DNA of 64,000 bases from Halorussus salilacus (GTDB taxonomy: Archaea; Halobacteriota; Halobacteria; Halobacteriales; Haladaptataceae): positions 1,860,001-1,924,000 of the forward strand of contig NZ_CP099993.1 of NCBI RefSeq assembly GCF_024138125.1, read 5' to 3'. The first letter of the stretch is position 1, and the number at the start of each line of letters is the position of its first letter. Under the pieces are notes generated by a model, which saw nothing but the letters and a program-made list of their open reading frames with translations, was not told the origin of the DNA and did no database searches. Made by a program: the position numbers and the translations under genes. Of the stretch, positions 32,739 to 41,868 are shown one piece after another.

Positions 32739-33880
32739 CGCTCCGGATACTCCGCCAGCGCCGCGTCCAGTTTCTCCTTCCGCTCGCGCAACTCCGCCAG
32801 CTCCTCCTCGACAGCGCCGCTCTCGACCTTCCGGCGCTCGGCGTCCGACAACTGCTCGTCGGCCTCTGCGGCGGTCCGCAGGCGCTCGAAGCGCTCCTCG
32901 TCGCGGACGACCGACTGCACGTCCCGGAGGTCGGCGACGACCTCCTCGGGCGCGAACCGGGCGACGACCGACACCAGTTCCTTGACGCGCCACCGGAGGT
33001 CGGCCGCGGGTCGGGGCGGCCACTCGATACGCAGGGGGTCGGCGTCGAGGCGTTCGAGGTACGTCTCGTTGGTCGCGACCGCGCGCTTGAGCGCCGCGGG
33101 GTCGTCGACGTAGTGGTCGAGCTTCGAGTTCGAGTACCGGGCGTACTTCAGCAGGTCGGGTATCGGCTCGGTCCCGGCCTCGCGGTCGCCGACGTACCGC
33201 CGGAGGTTCTCGGGCGGGCGCTCGAACGCCACGAGCGGGTAGTCGTGGGTCGTCTCCACGAAGTCGAGGAGGTCGCGGGCGCTCGCCTCCCGGCGGAAGT
33301 CGTCGAACGCGTCGCTCACGGCGTCGTTGTACGACTCGATGGGGTCCCGGACCTCCTCGACCGGCGCGTCGAGGTCGGCGTCGCCGAGTTCGAGCAGGCG
33401 CTCGCGGTCGGCGATCTCGTTCTCGACCGCCGAGACCGCCCGCTCGACGTCGCGCCGGAGACCCCGATACTGCGAGAGCGCCTCCCGGCGGTCCTCTAGC
33501 AGGCCCGCGACCTCGGCGGCGGGTTCGAGGTCCTCGCGGGCCCCCTCGAAGTCGCGCTCGTTGAGCCGGTTCTTGTCGAACCGGTCGCCCGCCGCGTCGA
33601 AGGCGTCGTACGCGGGGAGGTCCTCGGGGAGGTCCTCGACTAACGAGGCGAACTTGCCCTTGAACTCCACGAACTTCCGGAAGTTCTCCCGGCCGGTACC
33701 GGTCGCGCGCTCCTCGTAGCGCGCCATCAGATCGGTCGCGCGGCCGTGGGCGTCGGCGACCTCCTCGACGGTCTCCTCGCCGTACTCCCCGATTCGCTCG
33801 TCTATCTCGCGGTACTCGGCGTCGGCGTCGGCGAGGTCGGCGATTACGTCGGGGGTCGACCGGGTGGCTTGCTCGCTCAT
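32735..33880 (-). CDS. coiled-coil protein, unknown
   Basis: A 381-residue acidic protein, helical nearly throughout. Heptad-like stretches run through VEEVADAHGRATDLMARYEER, LEDRREALSQYRGLRRDVER and a C-terminal AELRERKEKLDAALAEYPER. A central part, TTHDYPLVAFERPPENLRRYV, is the only non-helical segment. This composition is typical of a conserved haloarchaeal family without known function. The ATG lies one base past the hisI stop, so the two genes are co-transcribed, although a metabolic link is not obvious. The 3' end overlaps the convergent glmM by four bases. Confidence 0.7.
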   Translation of the reverse strand: MSEQATRSTPDVIADLADADAEYREIDERIGEYGEETVEEVADAHGRATDLMARYEERATGTGRENFRKFVEFKGKFASLVEDLPEDLPAYDAFDAAGDRFDKNRLNERDFEGAREDLEPAAEVAGLLEDRREALSQYRGLRRDVERAVSAVENEIADRERLLELGDADLDAPVEEVRDPIESYNDAVSDAFDDFRREASARDLLDFVETTHDYPLVAFERPPENLRRYVGDREAGTEPIPDLLKYARYSNSKLDHYVDDPAALKRAVATNETYLERLDADPLRIEWPPRPAADLRWRVKELVSVVARFAPEEVVADLRDVQSVVRDEERFERLRTAAEADEQLSDAERRKVESGAVEEELAELRERKEKLDAALAEYPER

Positions 33881-33881
33881 C

Positions 33882-34295
33882 TCACTCGTACACGTCGTCG
33901 GGGTCGAACGCGCGGTCGGCGACCTCCTCGCCGTCGAGGGTCCGGTAGAAGCAGGTCTCGTAGCCGGTGTGACACGCCCCGCCCTCCTGATCGACGAGGT
34001 AGAGCAGGGAGTCGCCGTCGCAGTCGACCCGTACCTCCCGGACGCGCTGGACGTGGCCGCTCGTCGCGCCCTTCTGCCAGAGTTCCTGCCTGCTCCGGGA
34101 GTAGTAGTGGGCGAGCCCGGTCTCTCTGGTCTGCTCGACGGCTTCGGGCGTGACGTAGGCCAGCATCAGCACTTCGCCGGTGTCGGCGTCCTGTGCGACT
34201 GCGGGGATGCGGCCGGACTCGCCGAAGTCGAGGTCGACCGCGATGTCGGTGGCGTCGGCGGTCGCACCCGCCTCGGCGCTGGGGGCGTCGCTCAT
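33882..34295 (-). CDS. hisI: phosphoribosyl-AMP cyclohydrolase
   Basis: A 137-residue enzyme for the third step of histidine synthesis, opening the purine ring of PR-AMP. Metal ligands are seen in [12 protein letters not shown] (about residues 86-97) and [13 protein letters not shown] (about 103-115), and [14 protein letters not shown] is the conserved substrate loop. Only the HisI domain is present; there is no fused HisE. The N-terminal extension (first 20 residues) is acidic and haloarchaea-like. First gene of a two-gene unit with the coiled-coil gene. Confidence 0.95.
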   Translation of the reverse strand: MSDAPSAEAGATADATDIAVDLDFGESGRIPAVAQDADTGEVLMLAYVTPEAVEQTRETGLAHYYSRSRQELWQKGATSGHVQRVREVRVDCDGDSLLYLVDQEGGACHTGYETCFYRTLDGEEVADRAFDPDDVYE

Positions 34296-34374
34296 GGAAC
34301 GTGGGTTCGGCTTTCCCGGCGATATGTCTTGTGTGTGCGAGCGTCCGGCAGGCGGGTCGCGTCGGTCCCCCGCG

Positions 34375-34430
34375 TTCACTCGCCGATTTCGGCCCGCACG
34401 TTCACTCGCCGATTTCGGCCCGCCCGCTGG
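34375..34430 (-). repeat. tandem duplication of the 3' end of the IMPACT-family gene
   Basis: A 26-base unit, gttcactcgccgatttcggc plus cgcac, occurs twice in a row. The copy nearest the gene carries its last codons (GRAEIGE and stop); the other is a spare copy past the stop. Confidence 0.8.
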
Positions 34431-35019
34431 TCGCGCTCCGGACGCGGTCGCGGAGGCCCTCGGCCTCCGCGACCGGAACCCGGACCTCGAAGGCGACGCG
34501 CTCGGCGTAGTCGGCGTCGAACTCGACCTCGGCGCTCTCCAGAATCCCACGGACCGTCCCCGAGTCGTCGTACTCGACCGCGATTCGGATGCGCTCGTGG
34601 GGTCGCTCCTCGACGAGTCCGGCGTCCTCGACCGCCTCCTTGACGGCCCGCGAGTACGAGCGCGCCAGTCCCCCCACGCCGAGGTTGGTCCCGCCGTAGT
34701 ACCGGGTCACGACCGCGACGACGTTCTCGACGCCCTCCTGCTGGAGGACGTTGAGCGCGGGCTTGCCCGCCGACCCGGAGGGCTCGCCGTCGTCGTCGCC
34801 GTACTCCCGGAGGAAGTCCCCGCCCTCCGCGCGGACCCGGTAGGCGGGGACGTTGTGGGTCGCGTCGGCGTACTCCTCGCGGACCTCCGCGACGAACGCC
34901 TCGGCCGCCTCGCGGCCGTCTGCGGGACCGGCGTGGCCGATGAACTCCGACCCCCGGACCTCGAAGGCCGCCCGTCCCCGTCCGGCGACCGTCAGGTAGG
35001 GCTCCGTGTCGTCGGTCAT
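34402..35019 (-). CDS. YigZ/IMPACT family protein
   Basis: A 205-residue protein. The N-terminal IMPACT domain shows [38 protein letters not shown] and [22 protein letters not shown], the signature of the UPF0029/IMPACT family. The C-terminal ferredoxin-like domain includes [18 protein letters not shown]. In eukaryotes IMPACT regulates translation control kinases; the prokaryotic role is unsettled, perhaps related to translation. The C-terminal tail lies in a 26-base duplication. Confidence 0.9.
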   Translation of the reverse strand: MTDDTEPYLTVAGRGRAAFEVRGSEFIGHAGPADGREAAEAFVAEVREEYADATHNVPAYRVRAEGGDFLREYGDDDGEPSGSAGKPALNVLQQEGVENVVAVVTRYYGGTNLGVGGLARSYSRAVKEAVEDAGLVEERPHERIRIAVEYDDSGTVRGILESAEVEFDADYAERVAFEVRVPVAEAEGLRDRVRSATSGRAEIGE

Positions 35020-35133
35020 TGCCGGGGATTCGCGGGCGACCCACGAGAGCGTTGCGTCTCCGGCGCAGCGATGCTCGGGGTTCCGGCGGCGAATCGCGGT
35101 CCTTTTTCCGCGCTCGCCCCACGATTCGCTCGA

Positions 35134-35622
35134 ATGCCTGACCTCCGCCTGCGGCGGTACGAACCCCGCGACGGCGACCGCGTGCTGGAACTGGAGCGCG
35201 AGGCGCTGGAGTCGGTCGACGCCCGCCCGGACGACGACGATTGGACCGACGACCTCCGGGCGATTCGGGAGACGTACCTCGATTCGGCCGGGGAGTTCCT
35301 GGTTGGCGAGGTCGGCGTGGGAGACGCCGAGACCGAGGCCGAACTCGTCGCGATGGGCGGGCTCAAGCGCGTGGACGCCTCGACCGCCGAGGTGACTCGG
35401 ATGCGGGTCGACCCCGGCCACCACCGCCGGGGGTTCGGCGAGGCGGTCCTGCTGGAACTGGAGGAGCGGGCCACGGACCTCGGATACGAGGTGCTCGAAC
35501 TGGAGACGACCGCGCGCCAGCGCGCGGCCCAGTCCCTCTACGAGAAGCACGGCTACGAGCGAGTCGGTCGGCGGTCTCAGGGCCGGTTCGAGGTGCTGGC
35601 CTACCGCAAGCGACTCGGATAG
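35134..35622 (+). CDS. GNAT family N-acetyltransferase
   Basis: A 162-residue acetyltransferase fold. Motif A is TRMRVDPGHHRRGFGEAVLLELE (acetyl-CoA pyrophosphate loop R-R-G-F-G, about residues 88-103), with motif B in AAQSLYEKHGYERVGRR. It would transfer an acetyl group to an amine; the target is not known. A TATA-like ccttttt lies about 31 bases upstream of ATG 35134. It abuts, tail to tail, the ACT-domain gene. Confidence 0.88.
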   Translation: MPDLRLRRYEPRDGDRVLELEREALESVDARPDDDDWTDDLRAIRETYLDSAGEFLVGEVGVGDAETEAELVAMGGLKRVDASTAEVTRMRVDPGHHRRGFGEAVLLELEERATDLGYEVLELETTARQRAAQSLYEKHGYERVGRRSQGRFEVLAYRKRLG

Positions 35623-36126
35623 CTACTTCAGCTCTATCTTCCGGACGAAGTCGAGGTTCTTGAGGTCGTTCAGCACGTCGCCCGGCACGTCGGCGTCGGT
35701 CACGAGGTAGAGGCGCGGTTCGTCGGTGAACTCGGGGTCCTCGCTTATCGTCTGGCGGATGGAGATGTCGTTGTCGGCGAGCAGGCCGGTCACGGTCGCG
35801 ACGATGCCGGGTTCGTCGGCGTCGTTGACCTCGACGGTGAGGACGGTCAAATCGAGGACGGGCGCGAGGTCCATCAGGCTCGGGATCGACGAGATGTTCT
35901 GGAAGATTCGCCGGAGCTCCTCGTCTGCGAGGATGGCGTCGGTCGTGGAATCGACGACCCGGCGGTCCACGTCTATCTCGCGGGCGATCTGGGTGTTCGG
36001 AATCTCGATTGACCCCGAGACCACCCGCCCCCCGTCGTTGACCGAGAAGCCGCGTTCGAGGAGGAGCCGGATGACCGCCTGCTGGGAGGGGCTCCCCTCG
36101 AACTTCCGCATTATCTCGTCGAACAT
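35623..36126 (-). CDS. HTH plus ACT-domain regulator
   Basis: A 167-residue protein. Residues 1-75 contain a winged-helix-like segment (SPSQQAVIRLLLERGFSVND, IPNTQIAREIDVDRRVVDST), and 85-165 form an ACT domain (LTVLTVEVNDADEPGIVATV, DNDISIRQTISEDPEF). ACT domains bind amino acids, so an amino-acid-responsive transcription regulator is likely. The gene begins at MFDEIMRKFEG, the first conserved-looking residue; further upstream ATG-like codons give low-complexity sequence. The surrounding amino-acid synthesis genes (his, ser, met) are candidates for its targets, but no operator is recognised. Confidence 0.8.
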   Translation of the reverse strand: MFDEIMRKFEGSPSQQAVIRLLLERGFSVNDGGRVVSGSIEIPNTQIAREIDVDRRVVDSTTDAILADEELRRIFQNISSIPSLMDLAPVLDLTVLTVEVNDADEPGIVATVTGLLADNDISIRQTISEDPEFTDEPRLYLVTDADVPGDVLNDLKNLDFVRKIELK

Positions 36127-36261
36127 CTCTTGGGTGGTATTGTGCGAGGTGGGGCTTAGTGGTGTTGTTGTGGCGCTCGGAGCTCGATTCGATAGCCGTC
36201 CTCCCACAGACGAACGTTTAAAACGTAGAACGAAGGAGCGACGACCACGAGGTGTAATCGA

Positions 36262-36330
36262 ATGAACGGGTACCTACTGAGTTCGAGTTCGGATTACGAC
36301 CGTCGAAAAGCTTCACGATTTCAGATATGA
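36262..36330 (+). CDS. 22-residue leader-type peptide coupled to the membrane gene
   Basis: ATG at 36262 opens MNGYLLSSSSDYDRRKASRF and ends with TGA overlapping the next ATG as ATGA. A purine-rich gaggtg at 36249-36254 matches the haloarchaeal anti-Shine-Dalgarno, and a tttaaaac box lies at about 36216. The arrangement suggests that the peptide is translated first and couples initiation of the membrane protein. It could also be just leader sequence; no relatives are known to me. Confidence 0.4.
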   Translation: MNGYLLSSSSDYDRRKASRFQI

Positions 36331-36920
36331 CCGAAAATCGGGCGAACGACTCCCCACGAGACAACTCGGCTTGGAACCGAGACCGATTTTCGGCGTGGGA
36401 TTCCGACGAACGTGCGCTTCGTGCGGCCCGAACCGAAGCCCGGGAATCACTGGAGGAGACCATCGATTCCATCCATCGAATCGACGAATCCGCGATGACG
36501 GCTCTTCGAATCGACTTGTTGATTGCCGGTCTCTCTTTGACCGCCGCTTCCTCGTTCCAATATACGTGGCAGCTCATCAACGAACTCACCGTGCTCGGTT
36601 TCGTCGGAGTGTCCCTCTCTGCGGTGGTTGCCGTCGTGACGACTCTCGGGTCCAAGTACCCGACGGGTGTGAGCGCGGAATACATCGACGAGTTTCAACG
36701 TTCCTCGTGGTCGGAACGCGAGTGGAACGAGTGGATGGTACGCGAATATTGCCTCTGGCTATCGGAAGCGAACGAGATGGTCGAAGGTGAGGCGCGAGGG
36801 CTATTCTACACCCAGACCTTGCTCGGGGCTGGGCTACTGCTGTTGATCGGAGGAATCGTCTTTGGGACCGCGGGCGTCGTCGAACCGATACCGATGCTCG
36901 AACCCATCCCGGATACGTAG
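36327..36920 (+). CDS. small membrane protein with three predicted helices, unknown
   Basis: A 197-residue protein. Residues 1-55 are charged and helical (RTEARESLEETIDSIHRIDE), two transmembrane helices follow (LRIDLLIAGLSLTAASSF and VLGFVGVSLSAVVAVVTTLG), then a soluble 55-residue helical part (SSWSEREWNEWMVREYCLWL) and a final helix LLGAGLLLLIGGIVFGTAGVV. The layout resembles membrane effectors of nucleotide-signal defence modules (SLATT/Pycsar-like), though no signal-generating enzyme is adjacent, so this is only an analogy. Wobble positions are less GC-rich than in neighbours, suggesting transfer. The start overlaps the preceding 22-codon frame. Confidence 0.6.
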   Translation: MTENRANDSPRDNSAWNRDRFSAWDSDERALRAARTEARESLEETIDSIHRIDESAMTALRIDLLIAGLSLTAASSFQYTWQLINELTVLGFVGVSLSAVVAVVTTLGSKYPTGVSAEYIDEFQRSSWSEREWNEWMVREYCLWLSEANEMVEGEARGLFYTQTLLGAGLLLLIGGIVFGTAGVVEPIPMLEPIPDT

Positions 36921-36934
36921 CTTTCCCGGACTGG

Positions 36935-36943
36935 TTTTAAATA
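36935..36943 (+). promoter_or_regulatory. TATA box for the 35-residue peptide gene
   Basis: ttttaaata, 23-31 bases before ATG 36966 with no ribosome binding site in between, as in leaderless archaeal promoters. Confidence 0.6.
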
Positions 36944-36965
36944 CGAAGCCGAACATACGGTACCT

Positions 36966-37073
36966 ATGGGGAAATCACCGAAGACCGGTCGAGAGGTGGA
37001 ACCACAGCGTGCCCGTAAGGGACCGAAGATTTTCGCTCGCATCGTCCGGTCGTTCGCGAAAGACGACGATTGA
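36966..37073 (+). CDS. 35-residue basic peptide, unknown
   Basis: The peptide MGKSPKTGREVEPQRARKG continues with PKIFARIVRSFAKDDD. It is strongly basic except for the terminal DDD, unusual in a haloarchaeal proteome, and its second half could form an amphipathic helix (IFARIVRSFAK). It has its own TATA box at the right spacing and lies 45 bases after the membrane protein gene. Too short for family assignment. Confidence 0.5.
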   Translation: MGKSPKTGREVEPQRARKGPKIFARIVRSFAKDDD

Positions 37074-37175
37074 CCGTCGGTGCCGCCACTACGCCGTCCG
37101 TTCGCCTCGTATCTGGGCTGTTTCCCCCGTTCCGCGAGCAATCCCGTTCGGAATCCGGCGACTCCGCTCGCGGTT

Positions 37176-37763
37176 CTAGAGTTGACCCTTCGTGCTCGCC
37201 ACGTCGCTCCGACGCTCGTCGATCCGAGTAGCGTCGTCGAGCGCCCGCGCGACCCCCTTGAACAGCGCCTCTATCTCGTGGTGGGCGTTCTCGCCCTCGA
37301 CCGCGAGGTGGAGGGTCAGGCCCGCGTTCGTCGCCAGCGACCGGAAGAAGTGCTTCGCCATGTGGCTGGTCATCTCCCCGACTGAATCCTGCGAGAACTC
37401 CCCCTCGAACGCGAAGAGGGGGCGGCCGCTCACGTCGACGACGACGCTCGCGACCGCCTCGTCGAGCGGCACTCGCCGGTCGGCGAAGCGCTCGATACCC
37501 CGCTTTTCGCCCAGCGCGTCCTCGAACGCCCGGCCGAGCGCGATGGCGACGTCCTCGACGGTGTGGTGGTCGTCGATCTCGAGGTCGCCGTCACACCGCA
37601 CCGTGAGGTCGAACAGCCCGTGCTTGGCGAAGCTTTCGAGCATGTGGTCGAAGAAGCCCACGCCCGTCTCGACGGTCGAATCGCCGTCGCCGTCCACGTC
37701 GAGGGTCACCTCGATGTCGGTTTCGGCCGTCTCGCGGGTCACCGCGGCGGTTCGGTCGCTCAT
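37176..37763 (-). CDS. hisB: imidazoleglycerol-phosphate dehydratase
   Basis: A 195-residue single-function HisB, step seven of histidine synthesis. Manganese ligands are in the two [10 protein letters not shown] and [12 protein letters not shown] motifs, with [15 protein letters not shown] near the N-terminus and [12 protein letters not shown] later. There is no fused phosphatase domain. ATG 37763 ([19 protein letters not shown]) is chosen as the normal family start. It is divergent from a small membrane-protein gene. Confidence 0.95.
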   Translation of the reverse strand: MSDRTAAVTRETAETDIEVTLDVDGDGDSTVETGVGFFDHMLESFAKHGLFDLTVRCDGDLEIDDHHTVEDVAIALGRAFEDALGEKRGIERFADRRVPLDEAVASVVVDVSGRPLFAFEGEFSQDSVGEMTSHMAKHFFRSLATNAGLTLHLAVEGENAHHEIEALFKGVARALDDATRIDERRSDVASTKGQL

Positions 37764-37872
37764 GTCCGAGAGTTCGTCCGGAGGTACAAGGTCGTTGTCC
37801 TCCGCCCCGACGTTGATGACGAGCGTCTGACACAGGTTTTTGTATCCCCCGTTCGTAGCTTCTAGCGAGAGC

Positions 37873-38067
37873 ATGAGAAAGAGTGATGTGCTGGGTGCGT
37901 CCGCGGTGCTGACGGGAGGACTGCTCGCGCTACCGGGAGAGAGCGTCGTCGCCGCGCCGCTGGTGGCGGCCGCGGCCGTCTGGATGCGGCCGGAGACGCG
38001 ACCGGACCGCGAGACCGTGACCGAGCGGTTCGGCGCGCTCCGGCGTCTCCGGGCGCGCGGTCGGTGA
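37873..38067 (+). CDS. small membrane protein, unknown
   Basis: A 64-residue protein [20 protein letters not shown] with two short hydrophobic segments ([14 protein letters not shown] and [14 protein letters not shown]) followed by a charged tail ([20 protein letters not shown]). It sits between hisB and hisA and points toward hisA convergently. Codon use is host-like, supporting translation. Function unknown. Confidence 0.6.
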   Translation: MRKSDVLGASAVLTGGLLALPGESVVAAPLVAAAAVWMRPETRPDRETVTERFGALRRLRARGR

Positions 38068-38073
38068 ACCGCC

Positions 38074-38796
38074 TCAGATCGACTTCGCTTCTTCGAGCGT
38101 GAACTCTCCCTCGTAGAGCGCGGTCCCGACGACGACCGCGGCCGCGCCCGCCTCGCGGAGCGCGCGCACGTCGTCCAGCGTCGCGACCCCGCCCGAGGCG
38201 ACGACCGGGATGTCGACCGCCTCGACCACCGCGCTGACGCGGTCGGTCTGGACGCCAGCGAGTCGACCCTCCACGTCCACGTCGGTGAACAGTATCGCGC
38301 CCGCGCCCAACTCCTCGTAGCGCGCCGCGGCCTCGGCGGGGTCGAGGCCGGTCCCCTCGGTCCACCCAGAGACGACGACCTCGCCGCCCTTGGCGTCGAG
38401 GCTGACCGTCACCGACCCCGGATACTCCGCGCTGATTTCGGCCACGATGTCGGGGTTCTCGACCGCGGCGGTCCCGAGGATGACGCGGTCGACCCCGCGC
38501 GAGAGGAGGCCGACGGCGTCGTCGGCGGTCCGGATGCCCCCGCCCAACTGCACGTCCACGTCGACCGCCGTCAGAATCGCTTCGACTGCGTCGGCGTTCG
38601 CGCGCTCGCCCTCGAACGCGCCGTCTAAGTCCACGAGGTGGAGCGTCTCCGCACCCGCCTCGACCCACTCCTCGGCGGCTGAGACGGGGTCGCCGTAGGT
38701 CTTCTCGGTGCCGCGCTCGCCCTGGACGAGCTGGACGACCTCGCCGTCCTGCATGTCGACCGCGGGAATCACCTCGAACTCGGGGAAGGGTGCCAT
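38074..38796 (-). CDS. hisA: ProFAR isomerase
   Basis: A 240-residue (beta/alpha)8 barrel catalysing the fourth step of histidine synthesis (ProFAR to PRFAR). Two half-barrel phosphate sites are evident: [10 protein letters not shown] and [13 protein letters not shown]. The catalytic acids are Asp in [12 protein letters not shown] (about residue 14) and Asp in [27 protein letters not shown] is also conserved. The length is normal. Two other his genes lie within 5 kb, unlinked. Confidence 0.95.
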   Translation of the reverse strand: MAPFPEFEVIPAVDMQDGEVVQLVQGERGTEKTYGDPVSAAEEWVEAGAETLHLVDLDGAFEGERANADAVEAILTAVDVDVQLGGGIRTADDAVGLLSRGVDRVILGTAAVENPDIVAEISAEYPGSVTVSLDAKGGEVVVSGWTEGTGLDPAEAAARYEELGAGAILFTDVDVEGRLAGVQTDRVSAVVEAVDIPVVASGGVATLDDVRALREAGAAAVVVGTALYEGEFTLEEAKSI

Positions 38797-38889
38797 GGGA
38801 GTCGGTAGGTGGAGTGGCGGTCTAAATCCCTCGGGTTCGCGGTCGCGTTCGTCGGACTCGTTTCGTTCGCTTTCGAGGGCGACGAGCGT

Positions 38890-39639
38890 CTACTCGTCGG
38901 AGTACCGGTCGGGAAGACTCGCACGAATCGACTCGAAGAGCGCCGTCTCTAATCCGGTGTCGCGGTAACCCGCCGCGAGATTGACGTCTACCGCCCAGAA
39001 CCGGTCCTCGTGGTCTCTGATGAAGTCGACCCCAACGCCCCGGAGGTCGAGCCGTTCGACGAGGCGGCGCAGACGGGACGCAAGCGCCGGTCTGGTCCGC
39101 GCCCGGCCGAGGAAGCGTTTGGGTCCGTAGAGTTTCGAAGTGACGCGCCTGCCCGCCGTCCACGTCCGTTCGCCGTCGCTGACGGCGTAGTACTTGTAAT
39201 CGACTGGCTCCGTCGGAATCAGCTCCTGGTAGAAGTCCCCCTCACCGTTCAGTTCGGGCGCTCCGTCCCAGACGTGCCAATCCTTCGCCACGTACTCGCC
39301 GTCGGGCTTCTCGAAGGTCACCGGGGGAGTGCGAAATCCCACCGCTTCGAGCGCGTTCAGTCCGACCAGCCGCGAACTCAGTGCGACCGTCGCGGTGACG
39401 TTGTTCCACACGGCGGTTTCCGTTCGCCGAGCGTATCTGAGGGCGGGGAGCGTGACCGGGAACACTTGCTTGTTGACGATCAGCGAGAGGTCGTCGACGC
39501 GGCTCGACGGGAGTTCGGATCGAGGATCGAGGAACCGAACCCTATTGCCCGCGTTCCGAAGGCGCTCGGCGACGGTCGAGAATACCGGCTGCTCGTCATC
39601 GACGAGGATACCGATGCAGTCGTACCCGTTCGTACTCAT
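38890..39639 (-). CDS. ATP-grasp (RimK-like) protein
   Basis: A 249-residue protein. An N-terminal Rossmann-like part (YDCIGILVDDEQPVFSTVAER, RVRFLDPRSELPS) precedes an ATP-grasp core: FEKPDGEYVAKDWHVWDGA, YQELIPTEPVDYKYYAVSD, LRGVGVDFIRDHEDRFWAVDVNLAAGY, the last carrying the Mg-binding D-x-N. Such enzymes ligate a carboxylate to an amine or thiol through an acyl-phosphate. Its core is shorter than RimK, and substrate cannot be predicted. ATG 39639 (MSTNGYDCIG) is taken as start. It has slightly lower G+C than hisA. Confidence 0.7.
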   Translation of the reverse strand: MSTNGYDCIGILVDDEQPVFSTVAERLRNAGNRVRFLDPRSELPSSRVDDLSLIVNKQVFPVTLPALRYARRTETAVWNNVTATVALSSRLVGLNALEAVGFRTPPVTFEKPDGEYVAKDWHVWDGAPELNGEGDFYQELIPTEPVDYKYYAVSDGERTWTAGRRVTSKLYGPKRFLGRARTRPALASRLRRLVERLDLRGVGVDFIRDHEDRFWAVDVNLAAGYRDTGLETALFESIRASLPDRYSDE

Positions 39640-39851
39640 CTGATGCGTACTAGTCAGGAAGGCGCGGGATAAGCGCTTGGCCGCCTGCATCGAAGGACTC
39701 GACGGAGTTCACGGTCACTCGTCACGTTCGACTCCGAGGCCGTCCCGGGCACGTTGGGCCATCGTTCAGCTACGTCGGTGTCGAGTCGCTCACGTTCGCC
39801 CAATCTGCGCCTTCCGGTCGTTTCAAGCCCCCGGCCCTCGAATCTCCGGCC

Positions 39852-40490
39852 ATGACGCTGGTCGCGTTCGACTTCGACGGCACGCTCTCGGACTCGGAGA
39901 TGACGGTCCTGCTCGGCGAGCGGATGGGGGTCGCCGACGAGATGGCCGACATAACGGCGCGAGCGATGAACGACGAGATCAGCTACGCGCGGAGCCTCCG
40001 CGACCGCGCTGGCCTGCTGGAGGGCCTCCCGGTCGAAGACGCCGAGGCCGCCTTCGACGAGGTGGTCCTCCGACCCGACGCGGCGACGGTCATCCGGGAG
40101 CTGAACGAGGCGGGCGTGACCACCGCGATTCTGACCGGCGGGTTCGAGCGCGGGGTCGAGCGCGCGCTGGAGAAGGAGGGCGTCTCGGTCGACGCGGTCG
40201 TCGCCAACCGCCTCCCGGTCGCCGACGGCGAACTGACCGGCGAGGTCGAGGGGCCGCTAATCGAGGGGACCAAGGACGATGCGCTCGAACGCCTCGCGGC
40301 CGAGTACGAGATACCCATCAGTCGGACCGTCGCGGTCGGCGACGGCGCGAACGACCTCCCGATGCTCGAAGTCGCGGGTCTCTCGGTCGGGTTCGTCCCC
40401 AAGCCCGCGGTCCGCCCGGCCTGCGACGTGGTGGTCGCCACGATGGAGCGCCTCCGCGAGGTGCTCGACGACGAGGGGCTGTTCGACTGA
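39852..40490 (+). CDS. serB: phosphoserine phosphatase
   Basis: A 212-residue HAD-superfamily phosphatase making serine from phosphoserine. Motif I FDFDGTLSDSE has the nucleophile Asp8 and acid Asp10, motif II is AILTGGFERGVE, motif III/IV VGDGANDLPMLEVAG. The small helical cap (DEMADITARAMNDEISYARSLRDR) resembles SerB, which supports the assignment over a generic HAD. A 17-bp hairpin follows the stop. Confidence 0.88.
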   Translation: MTLVAFDFDGTLSDSEMTVLLGERMGVADEMADITARAMNDEISYARSLRDRAGLLEGLPVEDAEAAFDEVVLRPDAATVIRELNEAGVTTAILTGGFERGVERALEKEGVSVDAVVANRLPVADGELTGEVEGPLIEGTKDDALERLAAEYEIPISRTVAVGDGANDLPMLEVAGLSVGFVPKPAVRPACDVVVATMERLREVLDDEGLFD

Positions 40491-40518
40491 CCCGGAGTCC
40501 GGACGCCGCGACCGGGTG

Positions 40519-40556
40519 CGAGGACCGACCGTCGGCTCGCCGACGGTCGGTCCTCG
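40519..40556 (+). terminator. 17-bp stem hairpin after serB
   Basis: Arms cgaggaccgaccgtcgg (40519-40535) and 40540-40556 are exact complements around a CTCG loop, 29 bases past the stop codon. It may also protect the convergent gene pair. Confidence 0.5.
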
Positions 40557-40644
40557 ATAGTGTTGCGACACTCGCCACGAGAGTTCAGACGCAGGTACTC
40601 CCCCGTTTCGGGTCGAACGCCGGTCGATTCGGGGAGTCGCCCCG

Positions 40645-41868
40645 TCAGTCCCCGAACAGGCTGGCGTGGACCGGCGCGAACTCCCGGTCCTCGTCGGAGT
40701 CGCTCACCGCCCGGCCCTCGACGCCCGCCGCGAGGAAGTCCCGGACGGGCGGCCCCACCTTCTCGGGTTCGACGAGGAAGGCGTCGTGGCCGTGGTCGCT
40801 CTCGACGACGTGGTTCGCCACGTCGGCGCCCGCGGCCTCGAACGCGGCCGCAAGGCGGTCGGCCTGCTCGACCGTGAAGTGCCAGTCGCCGGTGAAGCTG
40901 ACCACGAGCGCCTCGCCCGAAAAGCCAGCGAGCGCGTCGGCGTCCGAGTCGTAGCCCGACGCGAGGTCGTAGTCGTCCATCGCCCGACTCAGGTAGAGGT
41001 AGCTGTTGGCGTCGAAGCGCTCGACGAAGCGCTCGGCCTGATAGTCGAGGTACGACTCGACCTCCCGGTAGGGGAAGTACTCGCCTGCGGGGTCGGCGGG
41101 AGCGAAGCCCTCCGAGGCGACCCGGCCCGCCGACCGCCTGCCGAACTTCCGGCCCATCGAGTCCTTCGAGAGGTACGAGACGTGGCCGAGCTGTCGGGCG
41201 ATTGCGAGCCCCTGCTCGGGGTCGGGGCCCTCCCCGTAGTAGTCCCCTCCGTTCCAATTCGGGTCGCTCGTGATGGCCCGGCGCGCGACCGCCCGCATCG
41301 CGAGCATCTGGGGGTCGAGGCGGGCCGCGGTCGCGACCGCCAGCACCCGAGCGACGCGCTCGGGGTAGCGCTTGGCCCAGTCGAGGGCGTTCATCCCGCC
41401 GACGCTCCCGCCCACGACGGCCCGGAGCGGGCCGACTCCGAGGTGGTCGAGCAGGCGGGCCTGTGCCCGGGTCCAGTCGGCCACGGTCACGGGCGGGAAG
41501 TCCGGGCCGTAGGGGTCGCCGGTCTCCGGATTCTCGCTCGCCGGGCCGGTCGTGCCGTAGCACGACCCCGGAACGTTCGCGCAGACCACGAAGTACTCGC
41601 GGGTGTCGATGGCCTTGCCCGGGCCGACCACGTCGCTCCACCACGCCGCCGACTGGCCGTCGGTTCCGGCCGCGTCCTCGCTGCCGGTGTCGCTCGCGCT
41701 CCGCCCGGTTCCGGCGACGTGCTGACTGCCGGTGAGCGCGTGACACACCAGCACCGCGTTGTCCCCGCGGTACTCGCCGTAGGTCTCGTAGGCGACGTCG
41801 AGGGGGACGGTCCGCCCGCACTCGAACTCGAAGTCACCGAGGTCGGCGGTGTCGCGGGTGCGGTTCAT
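40645..41868 (-). CDS. metX: homoserine O-acetyltransferase
   Basis: A 407-residue alpha/beta hydrolase-fold acyltransferase, the first committed step of methionine synthesis. The family signatures are [13 protein letters not shown], the nucleophile elbow [15 protein letters not shown] (Ser near residue 157) and the catalytic Asp and His in [12 protein letters not shown] and [13 protein letters not shown] haloarchaeal insert between residues 55 and 72 ([16 protein letters not shown]) is acidic and flexible. Acetyl or succinyl transfer cannot be separated by motif alone. It overlaps the upstream sulfhydrylase by ATGA, forming a two-gene operon. Confidence 0.92.
   Translation of the reverse strand: MNRTRDTADLGDFEFECGRTVPLDVAYETYGEYRGDNAVLVCHALTGSQHVAGTGRSASDTGSEDAAGTDGQSAAWWSDVVGPGKAIDTREYFVVCANVPGSCYGTTGPASENPETGDPYGPDFPPVTVADWTRAQARLLDHLGVGPLRAVVGGSVGGMNALDWAKRYPERVARVLAVATAARLDPQMLAMRAVARRAITSDPNWNGGDYYGEGPDPEQGLAIARQLGHVSYLSKDSMGRKFGRRSAGRVASEGFAPADPAGEYFPYREVESYLDYQAERFVERFDANSYLYLSRAMDDYDLASGYDSDADALAGFSGEALVVSFTGDWHFTVEQADRLAAAFEAAGADVANHVVESDHGHDAFLVEPEKVGPPVRDFLAAGVEGRAVSDSDEDREFAPVHASLFGD

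Noticed and set aside
36327-36920. A complete Pycsar or CBASS defence system
   Set aside because: No cyclase or nucleotidyltransferase gene lies nearby; only the membrane-protein layout is similar.
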